Assembly: GCA_036310845.1 (NCBI GenBank)
Contig: JAXJRB010000070.1
Span: 1-25,423, forward strand
DNA length: 25,423 bases
Direction: 5' to 3'
Source of the DNA: COE1 sp036310845
Lineage (GTDB): Bacteria > Bacillota > Clostridia > Lachnospirales > Lachnospiraceae
Below are positions 1 to 6,869 of the stretch, in pieces; position 1 is the stretch's first letter; every line of letters starts with the position of its first letter. The position numbers and the translations under genes were made by a program. A model generated the notes under the pieces. The model ran no database searches. It saw only the letters and a program-made list of their open reading frames with translations, and had not been told where the DNA came from.

Positions 1-1
1 T

Positions 2-94
2 ATTAAGAAGATTCGTGAAAAGATTGAAACAGATACTTCAAAGCCACAGTACATCGAGACGATTTGGGGTGTAGGATATCGCTTTAAACTGTAA
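2..94 (+). CDS. OmpR/PhoB-family response regulator, C-terminal end (partial)
   Basis: The window opens inside this gene; only the last 30 codons and the TAA stop at 92-94 are visible. They encode the end of a winged-helix DNA-binding domain: an arginine/lysine-rich recognition-helix tail (KKIREKIE), then the wing ending in the family signature YIETIWGVGYRFKL. This signature is typical of OmpR/PhoB-type response regulators that act with a membrane histidine kinase. The receiver domain and the partner kinase lie outside the window, so the regulated process cannot be inferred. The stop is 21 bases before the pseudouridine synthase start, so the two genes may be cotranscribed. Confidence 0.8.
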   Translation: MKKIREKIETDTSKPQYIETIWGVGYRFKL

Positions 95-115
95 AACATA
101 GAACATGGAGCAATT

Positions 116-802
116 ATGAAAGCAATTATTAAATATGAAGATGATGCAATTTTGGTCATTCACAAACCGGCAGGAATTGCAACAGAGACAGCAAGACTTG
201 GTCAGGCTGATGTAGTAAGTGAGTTAAAGAATTATTTAAAGGCAAAAGGAAAAGGAACCTATCTTGGCATGATACATAGACTAGATCAGCCGGTAGAGGG
301 ACTTTTGGTATTCGCAAAGACACCAGAGGCTGCAAAGATATTATCGAAGCAGCTTGAAAATGGCACCTTAAAAAAGTCTTATGCAGCACTTGTTCCTAAA
401 ATTCAGGGAAATGCAGATAGACAGGGGGAATTAGAGGATTATTTGTTAAAAAATGCCAAAACCAATTTGTCGATGGTAGTAACACCAAATACGCAAGGCG
501 CAAAGAAGGCAAAGCTTAGCTGGAAATTATTACATGATATAGAAAAAGAAGAAGTAGCATATTCTTTAGTTGAGGTAGATATTTTTACCGGAAGGCATCA
601 TCAAATACGTGTGCAAATGTCGCATGCAGGTATGCCGTTATTAGGAGACGGCAAGTATGGAAATGAATTATCGAGAGGGATTACAGAGAAGCTGGAAATT
701 CGCCATACAGCGTTGTTAGCTAATCGTTTGAGTGTGGTTCACCCTGTAACAAAAGAAAAAATGCAGTTTGAAATTCCGTATCCAAAAGAATGGCAGTTAT
801 AG
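116..802 (+). CDS. RluA-family RNA pseudouridine synthase
   Basis: This 228-residue protein matches the catalytic domain of RluA-type pseudouridine synthases, which isomerise specific uridines in rRNA or tRNA. Visible motifs are HKPAG near residue 16, the catalytic motif HRLDQPVEG with the presumed catalytic Asp at residue 57, and the late motif TGRHHQIRVQM near 165, a variant of the usual TGRTHQIRVH. There is no N-terminal S4 RNA-binding domain, so it is a short form. The usual HRLDxxTSG motif is altered at TSG (here VEG). A GGAG box lies just upstream of the ATG at 116, and the gene follows the response regulator closely. The target uridine cannot be read from sequence. Confidence 0.87.
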   Translation: MKAIIKYEDDAILVIHKPAGIATETARLGQADVVSELKNYLKAKGKGTYLGMIHRLDQPVEGLLVFAKTPEAAKILSKQLENGTLKKSYAALVPKIQGNADRQGELEDYLLKNAKTNLSMVVTPNTQGAKKAKLSWKLLHDIEKEEVAYSLVEVDIFTGRHHQIRVQMSHAGMPLLGDGKYGNELSRGITEKLEIRHTALLANRLSVVHPVTKEKMQFEIPYPKEWQL

Positions 803-882
803 GTTTGTGCGAATAATTCTTATTAGATGGAAAACAAACAAAATATTTATAAAAGTCAGACAAAAAGAACACACTAATCGAG

Positions 883-911
883 TTGACACATTATTTTTAA
901 ACAAGTATAAT
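883..911 (+). promoter_or_regulatory. Sigma-A promoter of the 130-residue ORF
   Basis: TTGACA (883-888) and TATAAT (906-911) are both exact consensus hexamers with a 17-bp spacer. This is probably among the strongest promoters in the window. The expected transcript start near 918 gives a leader of about 87 nt before the ATG at 1005. Confidence 0.85.
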
Positions 912-1004
912 TAAAATACAAGAAAAGTTCAGTCACAATCTATCAGGCCTTACATCTTGTTGTAGTAGCTCATGCAAGGGGAGTAACTCAAAGGAGGCCA
1001 TAAG

Positions 1005-1397
1005 ATGAGTATGGATGGAATGCAGAATTGGACAAATTACCTAGAAGTAATGCGTAATCGTCTGTTGATGGTCAATGAGGTGGAGAATCTGATAGCAGTA
1101 TTGTCAGACGTTAAAAATATACCGCTGGCCTTGTCAACGATAGAGGATGTTACAGATGGAACGGGACTAAATATGTCATTGTCCGTAATTTGTTCAGAGG
1201 TTAAGGTAATCGGCAGAGTCATGTGTTTGGTTAGTGATGATATGTTCACAACCGTGCAACTGAATCTGGATATGGTCAAGAAGATTAATTCCAAGATTTC
1301 AGTCGATGGTAAGGGTGTCGTGATGAAGCTGACATTGAAAAATGGCGCAGAATTTTTGTTAATGTTCCACACGGATTATGTGGAAGATGAAGAGTAA
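1005..1397 (+). CDS. Hypothetical protein, 130 residues
   Basis: I do not recognise this family. The protein is soluble-looking: no signal peptide, no membrane helix, and an acidic C-terminus ending DYVEDEE. A predicted helical N-terminal third (NYLEVMRNRLLMVNEVENL) is followed by alternating hydrophobic residues that suggest beta strands. It is very likely a real gene: an exact-consensus promoter sits at 883-911, an AAGGAGG ribosome binding site at 991-997 is 7 nt from the ATG, and no downstream gene is coupled to it. A strong promoter plus a strong ribosome binding site suggests an abundant small protein. The function is unknown. Confidence 0.75.
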   Translation: MSMDGMQNWTNYLEVMRNRLLMVNEVENLIAVLSDVKNIPLALSTIEDVTDGTGLNMSLSVICSEVKVIGRVMCLVSDDMFTTVQLNLDMVKKINSKISVDGKGVVMKLTLKNGAEFLLMFHTDYVEDEE

Positions 1398-1443
1398 TAG
1401 AATAGAGCGTCATCATATGGATTTGAAGCAAGGAAGCTGTGAT

Positions 1444-1480
1444 AAAAGAAAGAAATTTCTTTTGTTGCAGTTTCTTTTTT
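1444..1480 (+). terminator. Possible weak terminator after the 130-residue ORF
   Basis: An A/T-rich hairpin has arms AAAAGAAA (1444-1451) and TTTCTTTT (1456-1463) with a GAAA loop. A second TTTCTTTTTT tract follows at 1471-1480. The low GC content of the stem makes it weak. Confidence 0.35.
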
Positions 1481-1493
1481 GGGTGTAAGTGCT

Positions 1494-1499
1494 TATAAT
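1494..1499 (+). promoter_or_regulatory. Candidate -10 element for the MecA-like gene
   Basis: An exact TATAAT lies about 110 bp upstream of the ATG at 1609. No good -35 hexamer sits at 16-18 bp spacing, so the call rests on the -10 alone. If used, transcription would start near 1506 and include both 34-bp repeats. Confidence 0.4.
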
Positions 1500-1514
1500 G
1501 AAGATAGCGTTTGC

Positions 1515-1602
1515 GAGGCAGTCGCATTTTGCTTCGCAAAACAAGGAGTAAAATCCTCTGCTCCTGCAGAGGCAGTCGCATTTTGCTTCGCAAAACAAGG
1601 AG
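1515..1602 (+). repeat. Tandem 34-bp repeat with hairpins in the leader of the MecA-like gene
   Basis: Two identical 34-bp units occupy 1515-1548 and 1569-1602, separated by 20 bp. Each holds a small hairpin (TTTTGC-TTC-GCAAAA) and ends in AAGGAG. A separate 7-bp perfect hairpin, CCTCTGC (1555-1561) with GCAGAGG (1566-1572), bridges the units. The AAGGAG end of the second copy is part of the ribosome binding site AAGGAGG (1597-1603) of the next gene. The same box in the first copy has no start codon after it. Confidence 0.85.
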
Positions 1603-1608
1603 GATTAT

Positions 1609-2016
1609 ATGGAATATAAGAGATTAGGAGATTTGAAGGTTAGTTGCATTGCTTCGAGCGATGATTTGGATTTTTTTGGCGTTGTGTTAGATGATTTATT
1701 GGACAGAACACAGCAAGGATATCAGTTTATTAAGAAGGTAAAAGAACTTGCAGGTATGAATCAGAAGATTGTTTGGACCAATATAGCATATACATTACAG
1801 ATATCCATGTTGGAGCAGGGGAAGATATCTCTTACTTATAGTGAAGAGATACCCGATTATATCGAAAGCTTGAAGCATTCTATGGTGATGGCAGATCAGG
1901 CCACCATGGAACCACTAAAGGAATTTATTTCTACATTAGAGAAAGCCGAGGAAGAGGATGCAAGGAAGCTGGTAGCAAGATTTGAGAGAAATGTGAGACA
2001 CACAAAAGAGAATTAG
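1609..2016 (+). CDS. MecA-like adaptor protein (tentative)
   Basis: This 135-residue acidic protein resembles the N-terminal domain of MecA-type adaptors, which deliver substrates to the ClpC unfoldase. The first 85 residues have the pattern of a short strand, an SSDDLDFFGVVLDDLL helix region, a helix with a GYQFIKKV core, then a strand ending LQISMLEQGKISLTYSEE. The last 50 residues form a charged helix (EKAEEEDARKLVARFERNV) rather than the usual second MecA domain, so the protein is shorter than Bacillus MecA, which is about 218 residues. The similarity is judged by eye and is only moderate. The AAGGAGG box at 1597-1603 is 5 nt from the ATG and lies inside the second leader repeat, suggesting translational control. 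Confidence 0.5.
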   Translation: MEYKRLGDLKVSCIASSDDLDFFGVVLDDLLDRTQQGYQFIKKVKELAGMNQKIVWTNIAYTLQISMLEQGKISLTYSEEIPDYIESLKHSMVMADQATMEPLKEFISTLEKAEEEDARKLVARFERNVRHTKEN

Positions 2017-2087
2017 TATTGTTTGTAGTTACAAAAGGTGACATATAGATGATTTGTAATAAAAAACTAAAAAAAATGCAAAAACAT

Positions 2088-2116
2088 TTCACTTTTTGTG
2101 CAAAATGTGTTACACT
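2088..2116 (+). promoter_or_regulatory. Candidate extended -10 promoter of the small membrane protein
   Basis: TACACT (2111-2116) is preceded by TGT, giving an extended -10. TTCACT (2088-2093) sits 17 bp upstream as a partial -35. This would give a leader of about 120 nt for the ATG at 2242. Confidence 0.45.
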
Positions 2117-2241
2117 GTCTAATAGAAGTTAAGCCTAAAGGATTAAAATTCGTATTATTTAATATTGATGAAGTATTATGAAGGTACTGAATAATTACGA
2201 ACAAAAATGAAACTATAAGAATAGATAAATGGAGGTATAGT

Positions 2242-2523
2242 ATGAGGGTGAATAATATGTCTGGTAAATTAGTTCGTTTCTTTTTTGCATTATTGATTGG
2301 ATTTTTTGTGGCGGCGTTTGCGCCTACTGTTTCAACAGTACAGGCTTCTTCTAATACAGTAGTGATTGAAGAAGAACAGCCTGCAACAGCGGATGTGGTA
2401 GAAGATAATGCAGGAAGTGGAGCGTTCTTATTATTGGGCGGCATGCTTTTGATTATTATTGCAGTGGTAATTACGGTAGTAGCAAGTGTTGTTGTGACTG
2501 CTCCAATTGCGGATGAATTATAA
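2242..2523 (+). CDS. Small exported or membrane protein, 93 residues
   Basis: I do not recognise the family. Residues 1-35 form a signal-peptide-like segment: basic start (RVNNMSGKLVR), hydrophobic core (FFFALLIGFFVAAFA), possible cleavage after VQA. A short acidic stretch (EEEQPATADVVEDN, about 43-56) follows, then a second hydrophobic helix of about 25 residues (60-86) that begins with a glycine-rich AFLLLGGMLL. It would therefore be a tiny anchored protein with a short extracytoplasmic acidic loop. GGAGG at 2231-2235 is 6 nt from the ATG at 2242; an in-frame ATG at 2257 is the alternative start. The gene stands alone between its own candidate promoter and a strong terminator at 2531-2562. 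The role is unknown. Confidence 0.65.
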   Translation: MRVNNMSGKLVRFFFALLIGFFVAAFAPTVSTVQASSNTVVIEEEQPATADVVEDNAGSGAFLLLGGMLLIIIAVVITVVASVVVTAPIADEL

Positions 2524-2530
2524 AAGAGTG

Positions 2531-2562
2531 AAAAAGGAATCCATATTTGGATTCCTTTTTTT
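2531..2562. terminator. Strong bidirectional intrinsic terminator
   Basis: A 12-bp perfect stem (AAAAAGGAATCC with GGATTCCTTTTT) has a 6-nt loop and is followed by a T-run. Read from the minus strand it also ends in T5, so it can serve both the small membrane protein and, beyond the repeat element, the glycoside hydrolase gene. Confidence 0.9.
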
Positions 2563-2566
2563 AAAG

Positions 2567-2662
2567 TAATAGAAAAATGCTGTTACATAGTGGTAGTTAA
2601 ACAAGAATTTCGTAAGAAATTCTTGCCAAAGTGTGTGCGGCTGGCACACACGATTTTTTATG
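2567..2662 (+). repeat. Dispersed two-hairpin element, copy A
   Basis: A full copy of the roughly 94-bp element described in the findings. It starts TAATAG 4 nt after the T-run of the preceding terminator. Hairpin 1 is a 10-bp perfect stem, CAAGAATTTC (2602-2611) and GAAATTCTTG (2616-2625), with a GTAA loop. Hairpin 2 is GTGTGTGC (2631-2638) with GCACACAC (2644-2651) and a 5-nt loop, followed by GATTTTTT. It lies between convergent genes. Confidence 0.85.
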
Positions 2663-2666
2663 TATA

Positions 2667-5078
2667 CTAAATTGTAATCACAGCCTTTTTAATCTGCTCA
2701 CCCTCTACATGAACAGTCATTTTCTGAGAAGCATTTTTGGGTACAGCATAGATAAGTAGCTGACCACGATATGCCCTTCTGCTGGTAAAGGTATAATCCG
2801 TAATATCTGCCAGGTCTCCGTTTTCAAGTCCTACAAGGGTTCCGTTTTCTACTGCTACCTTCAACATGGTACTATCATGATAAACGCGGTTTCCTTTAAA
2901 ATCACACATAGTAACTTCAATCTGTTTTAGAGTGCTTCCAGGTGTTGGATAAGCAACCAATTGCATTTGGCAGGCTGTATTTGTACTTTTTAAACAATGT
3001 GTTACAAAGCGCTTGGAACGGCCAGATGAGATAATGCCGTGAACAAGTAACTCGCCAGGCTCAAAAGGTATGGTGAGCAGGATGCAATCATTGTATGCTT
3101 CTTTTTTATAAATACCAATGCTCTTTTTGTTTAGGAAGAATTCAGCTTCTTCCAGATTGGTGTAACATTTTATAACAATCATTTCACCCGGTATATAGTC
3201 CCAGCACTCAGAAACGGGTGAGAATTCGCAAGCTAAAGCAGTTGGATATTCCTCGCCCCAAGTAGTGCGGGTGCTGTCCTCCTTGCGGATTGTAGCAAGA
3301 TGTACCATAGGCTTTTCTGACCAAAAACTCTGTCTGCGATAGTAACTTGTTTTTTCAAAACCGGCTAAAGTCAGTAGGCCAGAGCTAGAGCCATGAATAG
3401 GCCATCCATAGGCTTCGCCTAGATAGTCGATACCAGTCCACAAAAATTGTCCGGAAATATAGTCGTTGTCCGTGACAGCTCTCCATTGGTTATAGGTATG
3501 ACCATTTTCACTACCTAGAAATGGTTTATCAGGGAATGCTTCATGGTATTCTTTGTATAAGTGTTCTTTATAATTAAAACCAACAACATCTAAAGAATCA
3601 ATAAAGCCAAGCTTTGCAGAAGACTCAGGAAAAGCGACGGCAAGTGTTACAGGGCGTGTAGTATCTGTTTTCTTTGCAATGTCACACAAATGCTTTGCAA
3701 GGAAAGGCAGTCTTGAGGCATTTGGCCGTGAAGCGTTGTAAAAATGCTCTGAATCTTCATTATCCGCTGTGACACAGAAGGATGCATGGCTGTATGGATC
3801 GTTTGGATAGTCAATTTCATTTCCAATGCTCCATAAAATAATACTAGGGTGATTCCGGTCCCGGCGAATCAAGTCAATTAAGTCTCTTTCGTGCCATGTA
3901 GGGAAATCAGTATAGTACCCGTGATGCTTTGGTGGATGAACATTGTAGCCTTTACTCCACTTATTCTTTGGAGCTTCCCATTCATCAAACGCTTCGTCTA
4001 TAACAAAGAAACCAAGGGAATCGCATAAATCATAGAGCTCCGGCATATGAGGATTGTGACTCATACGGATGGCATTGCATCCCATCTCGCGAAGCTTCAT
4101 AAGACGACGGTGCCATACCTCAGATGGAACTACAGCACCAAGACAACCTGCATCATGATGTATGCAGACGCCTTTGAAAACATAGGGGTGTCCATTTAGG
4201 GAAAATCCTTTGTCGGGGTGGAAGCGGAAGGAACGGATTCCGACCTGCTGTGTGGAGGAAAGTCCTGTGCCTGTAGTTATGGTTCCTTTAGAAGGTGCTT
4301 TTCTCTTGTGGTTACCATATGCAATATATGTCTTTAAAGTATACAAATTTGGTTCCTTAGGAGACCAAAGAAGGGGTCTTTTAACAATGCCTTGCGTCTC
4401 AATTGACATAGTCTGTCCGGCAGGAATAGTTGTTTGTTTACGGCTTTCTGCGACTAGTTCACCATTCTTAGCAAAGAGAAGATTGGTTACGGTAACGGTG
4501 CAGGCTTCCTGTTTTGTATTTATTATTTCGTTTTCAACCAGATAAGAGGCTTCAGCTTCTGATACCTTAGGGGTGGAGAAAAAGATACCATCCTTTACCG
4601 GATGAATGGCGTCCTCAATAACGAGCGAAACCTTACGTGTAATGCCGGAACCTGTAAACCAGCGTGAATCAGCAATTTCCCTATGATCGACAAAGACAGT
4701 AATAATATTTTCAGCATCAAAGCGAAATTGTTGTGTAATATCATAAGAGAAAGAAATATAGCCATTTGGGCGCTCGCCTAGATAATAGCTGTTACACCAG
4801 ACTCTGCTATTTCTATAGATGCCATCAAAATGAATGGAAATCTGGTGTCCTTGCCATTCCTTTTTCGGTGTGATAGGAATACGATACCAGCCAATACCAC
4901 CGGCAAGATAGCCCGTACCACTGGAGTAATCACGAGAGAAAGGAAGAGTTACAGACCAGTCATGTGGTAATGTAACCTTCTGCCATTCAGAATCATCAAA
5001 CCAAGACTGCCATGCATTTGGTTCGTCGCCCAAGTGAAAGCGGCAGGAATGGGAAATGGGTATGATAATGGTATCCAT
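2667..5078 (-). CDS. Glycoside hydrolase family 2 protein (beta-galactosidase-like)
   Basis: This 803-residue enzyme has the GH2 layout. A jelly-roll sugar-binding domain comes first (about 1-155, with GIGWYRIP and FDGIYRNSRVW), then an Ig-like domain (about 160-280) and a TIM-barrel catalytic domain (about 285-590). C-terminal beta domains of the kind found in Bacteroides/Clostridia beta-galactosidases (about 600-803) close the protein. The barrel shows GVCIHHD, NAIRMSHNPH, the acid/base WSIGNE with Glu near 421, and the nucleophile motif PFLGSENG with Glu near 524. No signal peptide is visible, so it is probably cytoplasmic and acts on imported oligosaccharides. AGGAGG lies 6 nt before the ATG. 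No transporter is adjacent. Beta-galactosidase is the likeliest activity, but GH2 also includes glucuronidases and mannosidases. Confidence 0.88.
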   Translation of the reverse strand: MDTIIIPISHSCRFHLGDEPNAWQSWFDDSEWQKVTLPHDWSVTLPFSRDYSSGTGYLAGGIGWYRIPITPKKEWQGHQISIHFDGIYRNSRVWCNSYYLGERPNGYISFSYDITQQFRFDAENIITVFVDHREIADSRWFTGSGITRKVSLVIEDAIHPVKDGIFFSTPKVSEAEASYLVENEIINTKQEACTVTVTNLLFAKNGELVAESRKQTTIPAGQTMSIETQGIVKRPLLWSPKEPNLYTLKTYIAYGNHKRKAPSKGTITTGTGLSSTQQVGIRSFRFHPDKGFSLNGHPYVFKGVCIHHDAGCLGAVVPSEVWHRRLMKLREMGCNAIRMSHNPHMPELYDLCDSLGFFVIDEAFDEWEAPKNKWSKGYNVHPPKHHGYYTDFPTWHERDLIDLIRRDRNHPSIILWSIGNEIDYPNDPYSHASFCVTADNEDSEHFYNASRPNASRLPFLAKHLCDIAKKTDTTRPVTLAVAFPESSAKLGFIDSLDVVGFNYKEHLYKEYHEAFPDKPFLGSENGHTYNQWRAVTDNDYISGQFLWTGIDYLGEAYGWPIHGSSSGLLTLAGFEKTSYYRRQSFWSEKPMVHLATIRKEDSTRTTWGEEYPTALACEFSPVSECWDYIPGEMIVIKCYTNLEEAEFFLNKKSIGIYKKEAYNDCILLTIPFEPGELLVHGIISSGRSKRFVTHCLKSTNTACQMQLVAYPTPGSTLKQIEVTMCDFKGNRVYHDSTMLKVAVENGTLVGLENGDLADITDYTFTSRRAYRGQLLIYAVPKNASQKMTVHVEGEQIKKAVITI

Positions 5079-5108
5079 AAAAAACCTCCTTTATAAAGCT
5101 ATAGTTCT

Positions 5109-5137
5109 ATTTTATGAAAGTGAGTGTAGAAATGCAA
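5109..5137 (-). promoter_or_regulatory. Sigma-A promoter of the glycoside hydrolase gene
   Basis: Reading the minus strand, TTGCAT (5132-5137) and TAAAAT (5109-5114) are separated by 17 bp and placed about 30 bp before the start codon. No clear catabolite-response or operator palindrome was identified around it. Confidence 0.6.
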
Positions 5138-5253
5138 TGCATATTAAGGAATTGGCAAACAAAATTGCGACAATAGCAAATAAAGATTTAAAAAAGATAG
5201 TAATATAATATAAAGCAAGCTATATGAACTGAAAAAATATTATCTAAAACTGG

Positions 5254-5282
5254 TTGACTTTTTATAGGGACTGCCATAAACT
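5254..5282 (+). promoter_or_regulatory. Candidate promoter of proS
   Basis: TTGACT (5254-5259) and TAAACT (5277-5282) have a 17-bp spacer. The start of transcription would be near 5289, leaving a short leader before the ATG at 5310. An exact TATAAT at 5204-5209 without a good -35 is an alternative that would give a leader of about 95 nt. I see no T-box signature in this leader. Confidence 0.5.
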
Positions 5283-5309
5283 TACTGATAGAAGAAAAGA
5301 GGTAGAAAA

Positions 5310-6749
5310 ATGGCAAACGACAAGAAACTTGTAGAAGCGATTACATCCATGGATGTAGATTTCGCACAGTGGTACACAGACATTGTTAAAAAGGCAGAAT
5401 TATGTGATTATTCCAGCGTAAAGGGCTGTATGATTATTAAACCGGCAGGCTATGCAATCTGGGAGCAGATTCAGAACCAGCTTGATGCAGAATTTAAGAA
5501 AACAGGCGTAGAAAATGTATATATGCCAATGTTTATTCCAGAAAGCTTATTACAGAAGGAAAAGGATCACGTAGAAGGTTTTGCACCAGAGGTAGCTTGG
5601 GTAACACATGGTGGTTTGGAACCATTACAGGAAAAGCTTTGTGTAAGACCTACATCAGAAACTTTATTCTGTGATTTTTATGCAAATGAGATTCATTCAT
5701 ATAGAGATTTACCAAAGGTATATAACCAGTGGTGTTCTGTAGTTCGTTGGGAAAAGACAACAAGACCATTCTTAAGAAGCCGTGAGTTCTTATGGCAGGA
5801 AGGACATACTGCACATGCAACTGCAGAGGATGCAGAAGCAAGAACCATTCAGATGTTGAATATATATGCAGATTTTCTAAAGAATGTACTTGCAATTCCT
5901 GTAGTAAAGGGACAGAAGACTGATAAAGAGAAGTTTGCCGGTGCAGAGGCTACTTATACCATCGAAGCATTGATGCACGATGGTAAGGCATTACAATCCG
6001 GTACAAGCCATAACTTTGGAGATGGTTTTGCAAAGGCATTCGGTATTCAGTATACAGATAAGGACAATACCATGAAGTATGTTCATCAGACCTCTTGGGG
6101 GATGACAACACGTTTAATCGGTGCTGTTATCATGGTTCATGGTGATGATTCCGGATTAAAGCTTCCACCTAAGGTTGCACCGGTTCAGGTTATGATAGTT
6201 CCTATCCAGCAGAAGAAGGAAGGCGTTTTAGATAAGGCTTATGAGCTTCGTGACCGTTTAGTTGCACAGGGATGCCGTGTAAAGGTTGATGACACCGATA
6301 AGAGTCCGGGATGGAAGTTCTCAGAGTGTGAGATGAGAGGTGTTCCATTCAGAATTGAAATCGGACCAAAGGATATCGAGAACAACAAGTGTGTATTTGT
6401 TCGTCGTGATACAAGAGAAAAGATCGAAGTAAGTCTTGATGAGGTTGAAGTAAAGACAGCAGAGCTTCTTGAAACCATTCACAAGGATATGTATGAAGCA
6501 GCAAAGGCTCATATGGAAGAACACACATACGCAGCAACAAGCTGGGAACAGTTCTGCGACATTGTGAATACAAAGCCAGGATTTGTGAAATCTATGTGGT
6601 GTGGCGAGCAGGCTTGTGAAGATAAGATTAAGGAAGAGCTTGCAGCAACAAGCCGTTGTATGCCATTTGAGCAGGAGAACTTAGGTGATACTTGTGTATG
6701 CTGTGGAAAACCAGCAAAGAAGATGGTTTACTGGGGAAGAGCATACTAA
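5310..6749 (+). CDS. proS: Prolyl-tRNA synthetase, short archaeal/eukaryotic-like type
   Basis: This class II aminoacyl-tRNA synthetase charges tRNA-Pro with proline. At 479 residues it lacks the editing insertion of the long bacterial form. Visible landmarks are the N-terminal DFAQWYTDIV, the VYMPMFIPESLL segment, motif 2 (RWEKTTRPFLRSREFLWQEGH), motif 3 (SWGMTTRLIGAVIMVHGD), and an anticodon-binding domain from about residue 290. The C-terminal zinc module has cysteines near 431, 436, 462 and 465. The protein ends in the conserved WGRAY with a terminal tyrosine, which this type places near the active site. An AAAGAGG box lies 7 nt before the ATG. It is monocistronic, bounded by a strong terminator. 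Confidence 0.97.
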   Translation: MANDKKLVEAITSMDVDFAQWYTDIVKKAELCDYSSVKGCMIIKPAGYAIWEQIQNQLDAEFKKTGVENVYMPMFIPESLLQKEKDHVEGFAPEVAWVTHGGLEPLQEKLCVRPTSETLFCDFYANEIHSYRDLPKVYNQWCSVVRWEKTTRPFLRSREFLWQEGHTAHATAEDAEARTIQMLNIYADFLKNVLAIPVVKGQKTDKEKFAGAEATYTIEALMHDGKALQSGTSHNFGDGFAKAFGIQYTDKDNTMKYVHQTSWGMTTRLIGAVIMVHGDDSGLKLPPKVAPVQVMIVPIQQKKEGVLDKAYELRDRLVAQGCRVKVDDTDKSPGWKFSECEMRGVPFRIEIGPKDIENNKCVFVRRDTREKIEVSLDEVEVKTAELLETIHKDMYEAAKAHMEEHTYAATSWEQFCDIVNTKPGFVKSMWCGEQACEDKIKEELAATSRCMPFEQENLGDTCVCCGKPAKKMVYWGRAY

Positions 6750-6755
6750 TATTAT

Positions 6756-6804
6756 AAAGCAAAGAGAGAATTTTATTGTTCTTTCTTTGCTTTCTTGTTT
6801 TTTT
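6756..6804 (+). terminator. Intrinsic terminator of proS
   Basis: A 15-bp stem (6756-6770 with 6779-6793, one G-T pair) and an 8-nt loop are followed by CTTG and a run of seven T. Confidence 0.85.
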
Positions 6805-6825
6805 ATGTACAAAAAAGTAGTATAC

Positions 6826-6831
6826 TATAAT
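6826..6831 (+). promoter_or_regulatory. Candidate -10 of ackA
   Basis: An exact TATAAT overlaps a TATACT at 6821-6826. The hexamer at optimal spacing upstream (TTATGT, 6803-6808) is a weak -35. The expected start near 6838 gives a leader of about 32 nt. Confidence 0.55.
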
Positions 6832-6869
6832 AGGGAAAAAAAGAAACGAAAAAATGGGGAGGTAGTATC

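Noticed and set aside
1285..1598. Minus-strand reading frames over the tandem repeat, with a repeated peptide
   Set aside because: They arise from the two 34-bp repeats and their flanks, lack ribosome binding sites and run against the real genes.
1515..1602. CRISPR-like arrangement (repeat-spacer-repeat)
   Set aside because: Only two units with a 20-bp hairpin spacer, located in a gene leader, no cas genes in the window.
4210..4545. Plus-strand 111-codon frame inside the glycoside hydrolase gene
   Set aside because: No ribosome binding site, no recognisable domain; it is antisense to conserved GH2 sequence.
5079..5309. T-box leader for proS
   Set aside because: No AGGGTGG-type T-box sequence and no specifier stem or antiterminator seen.
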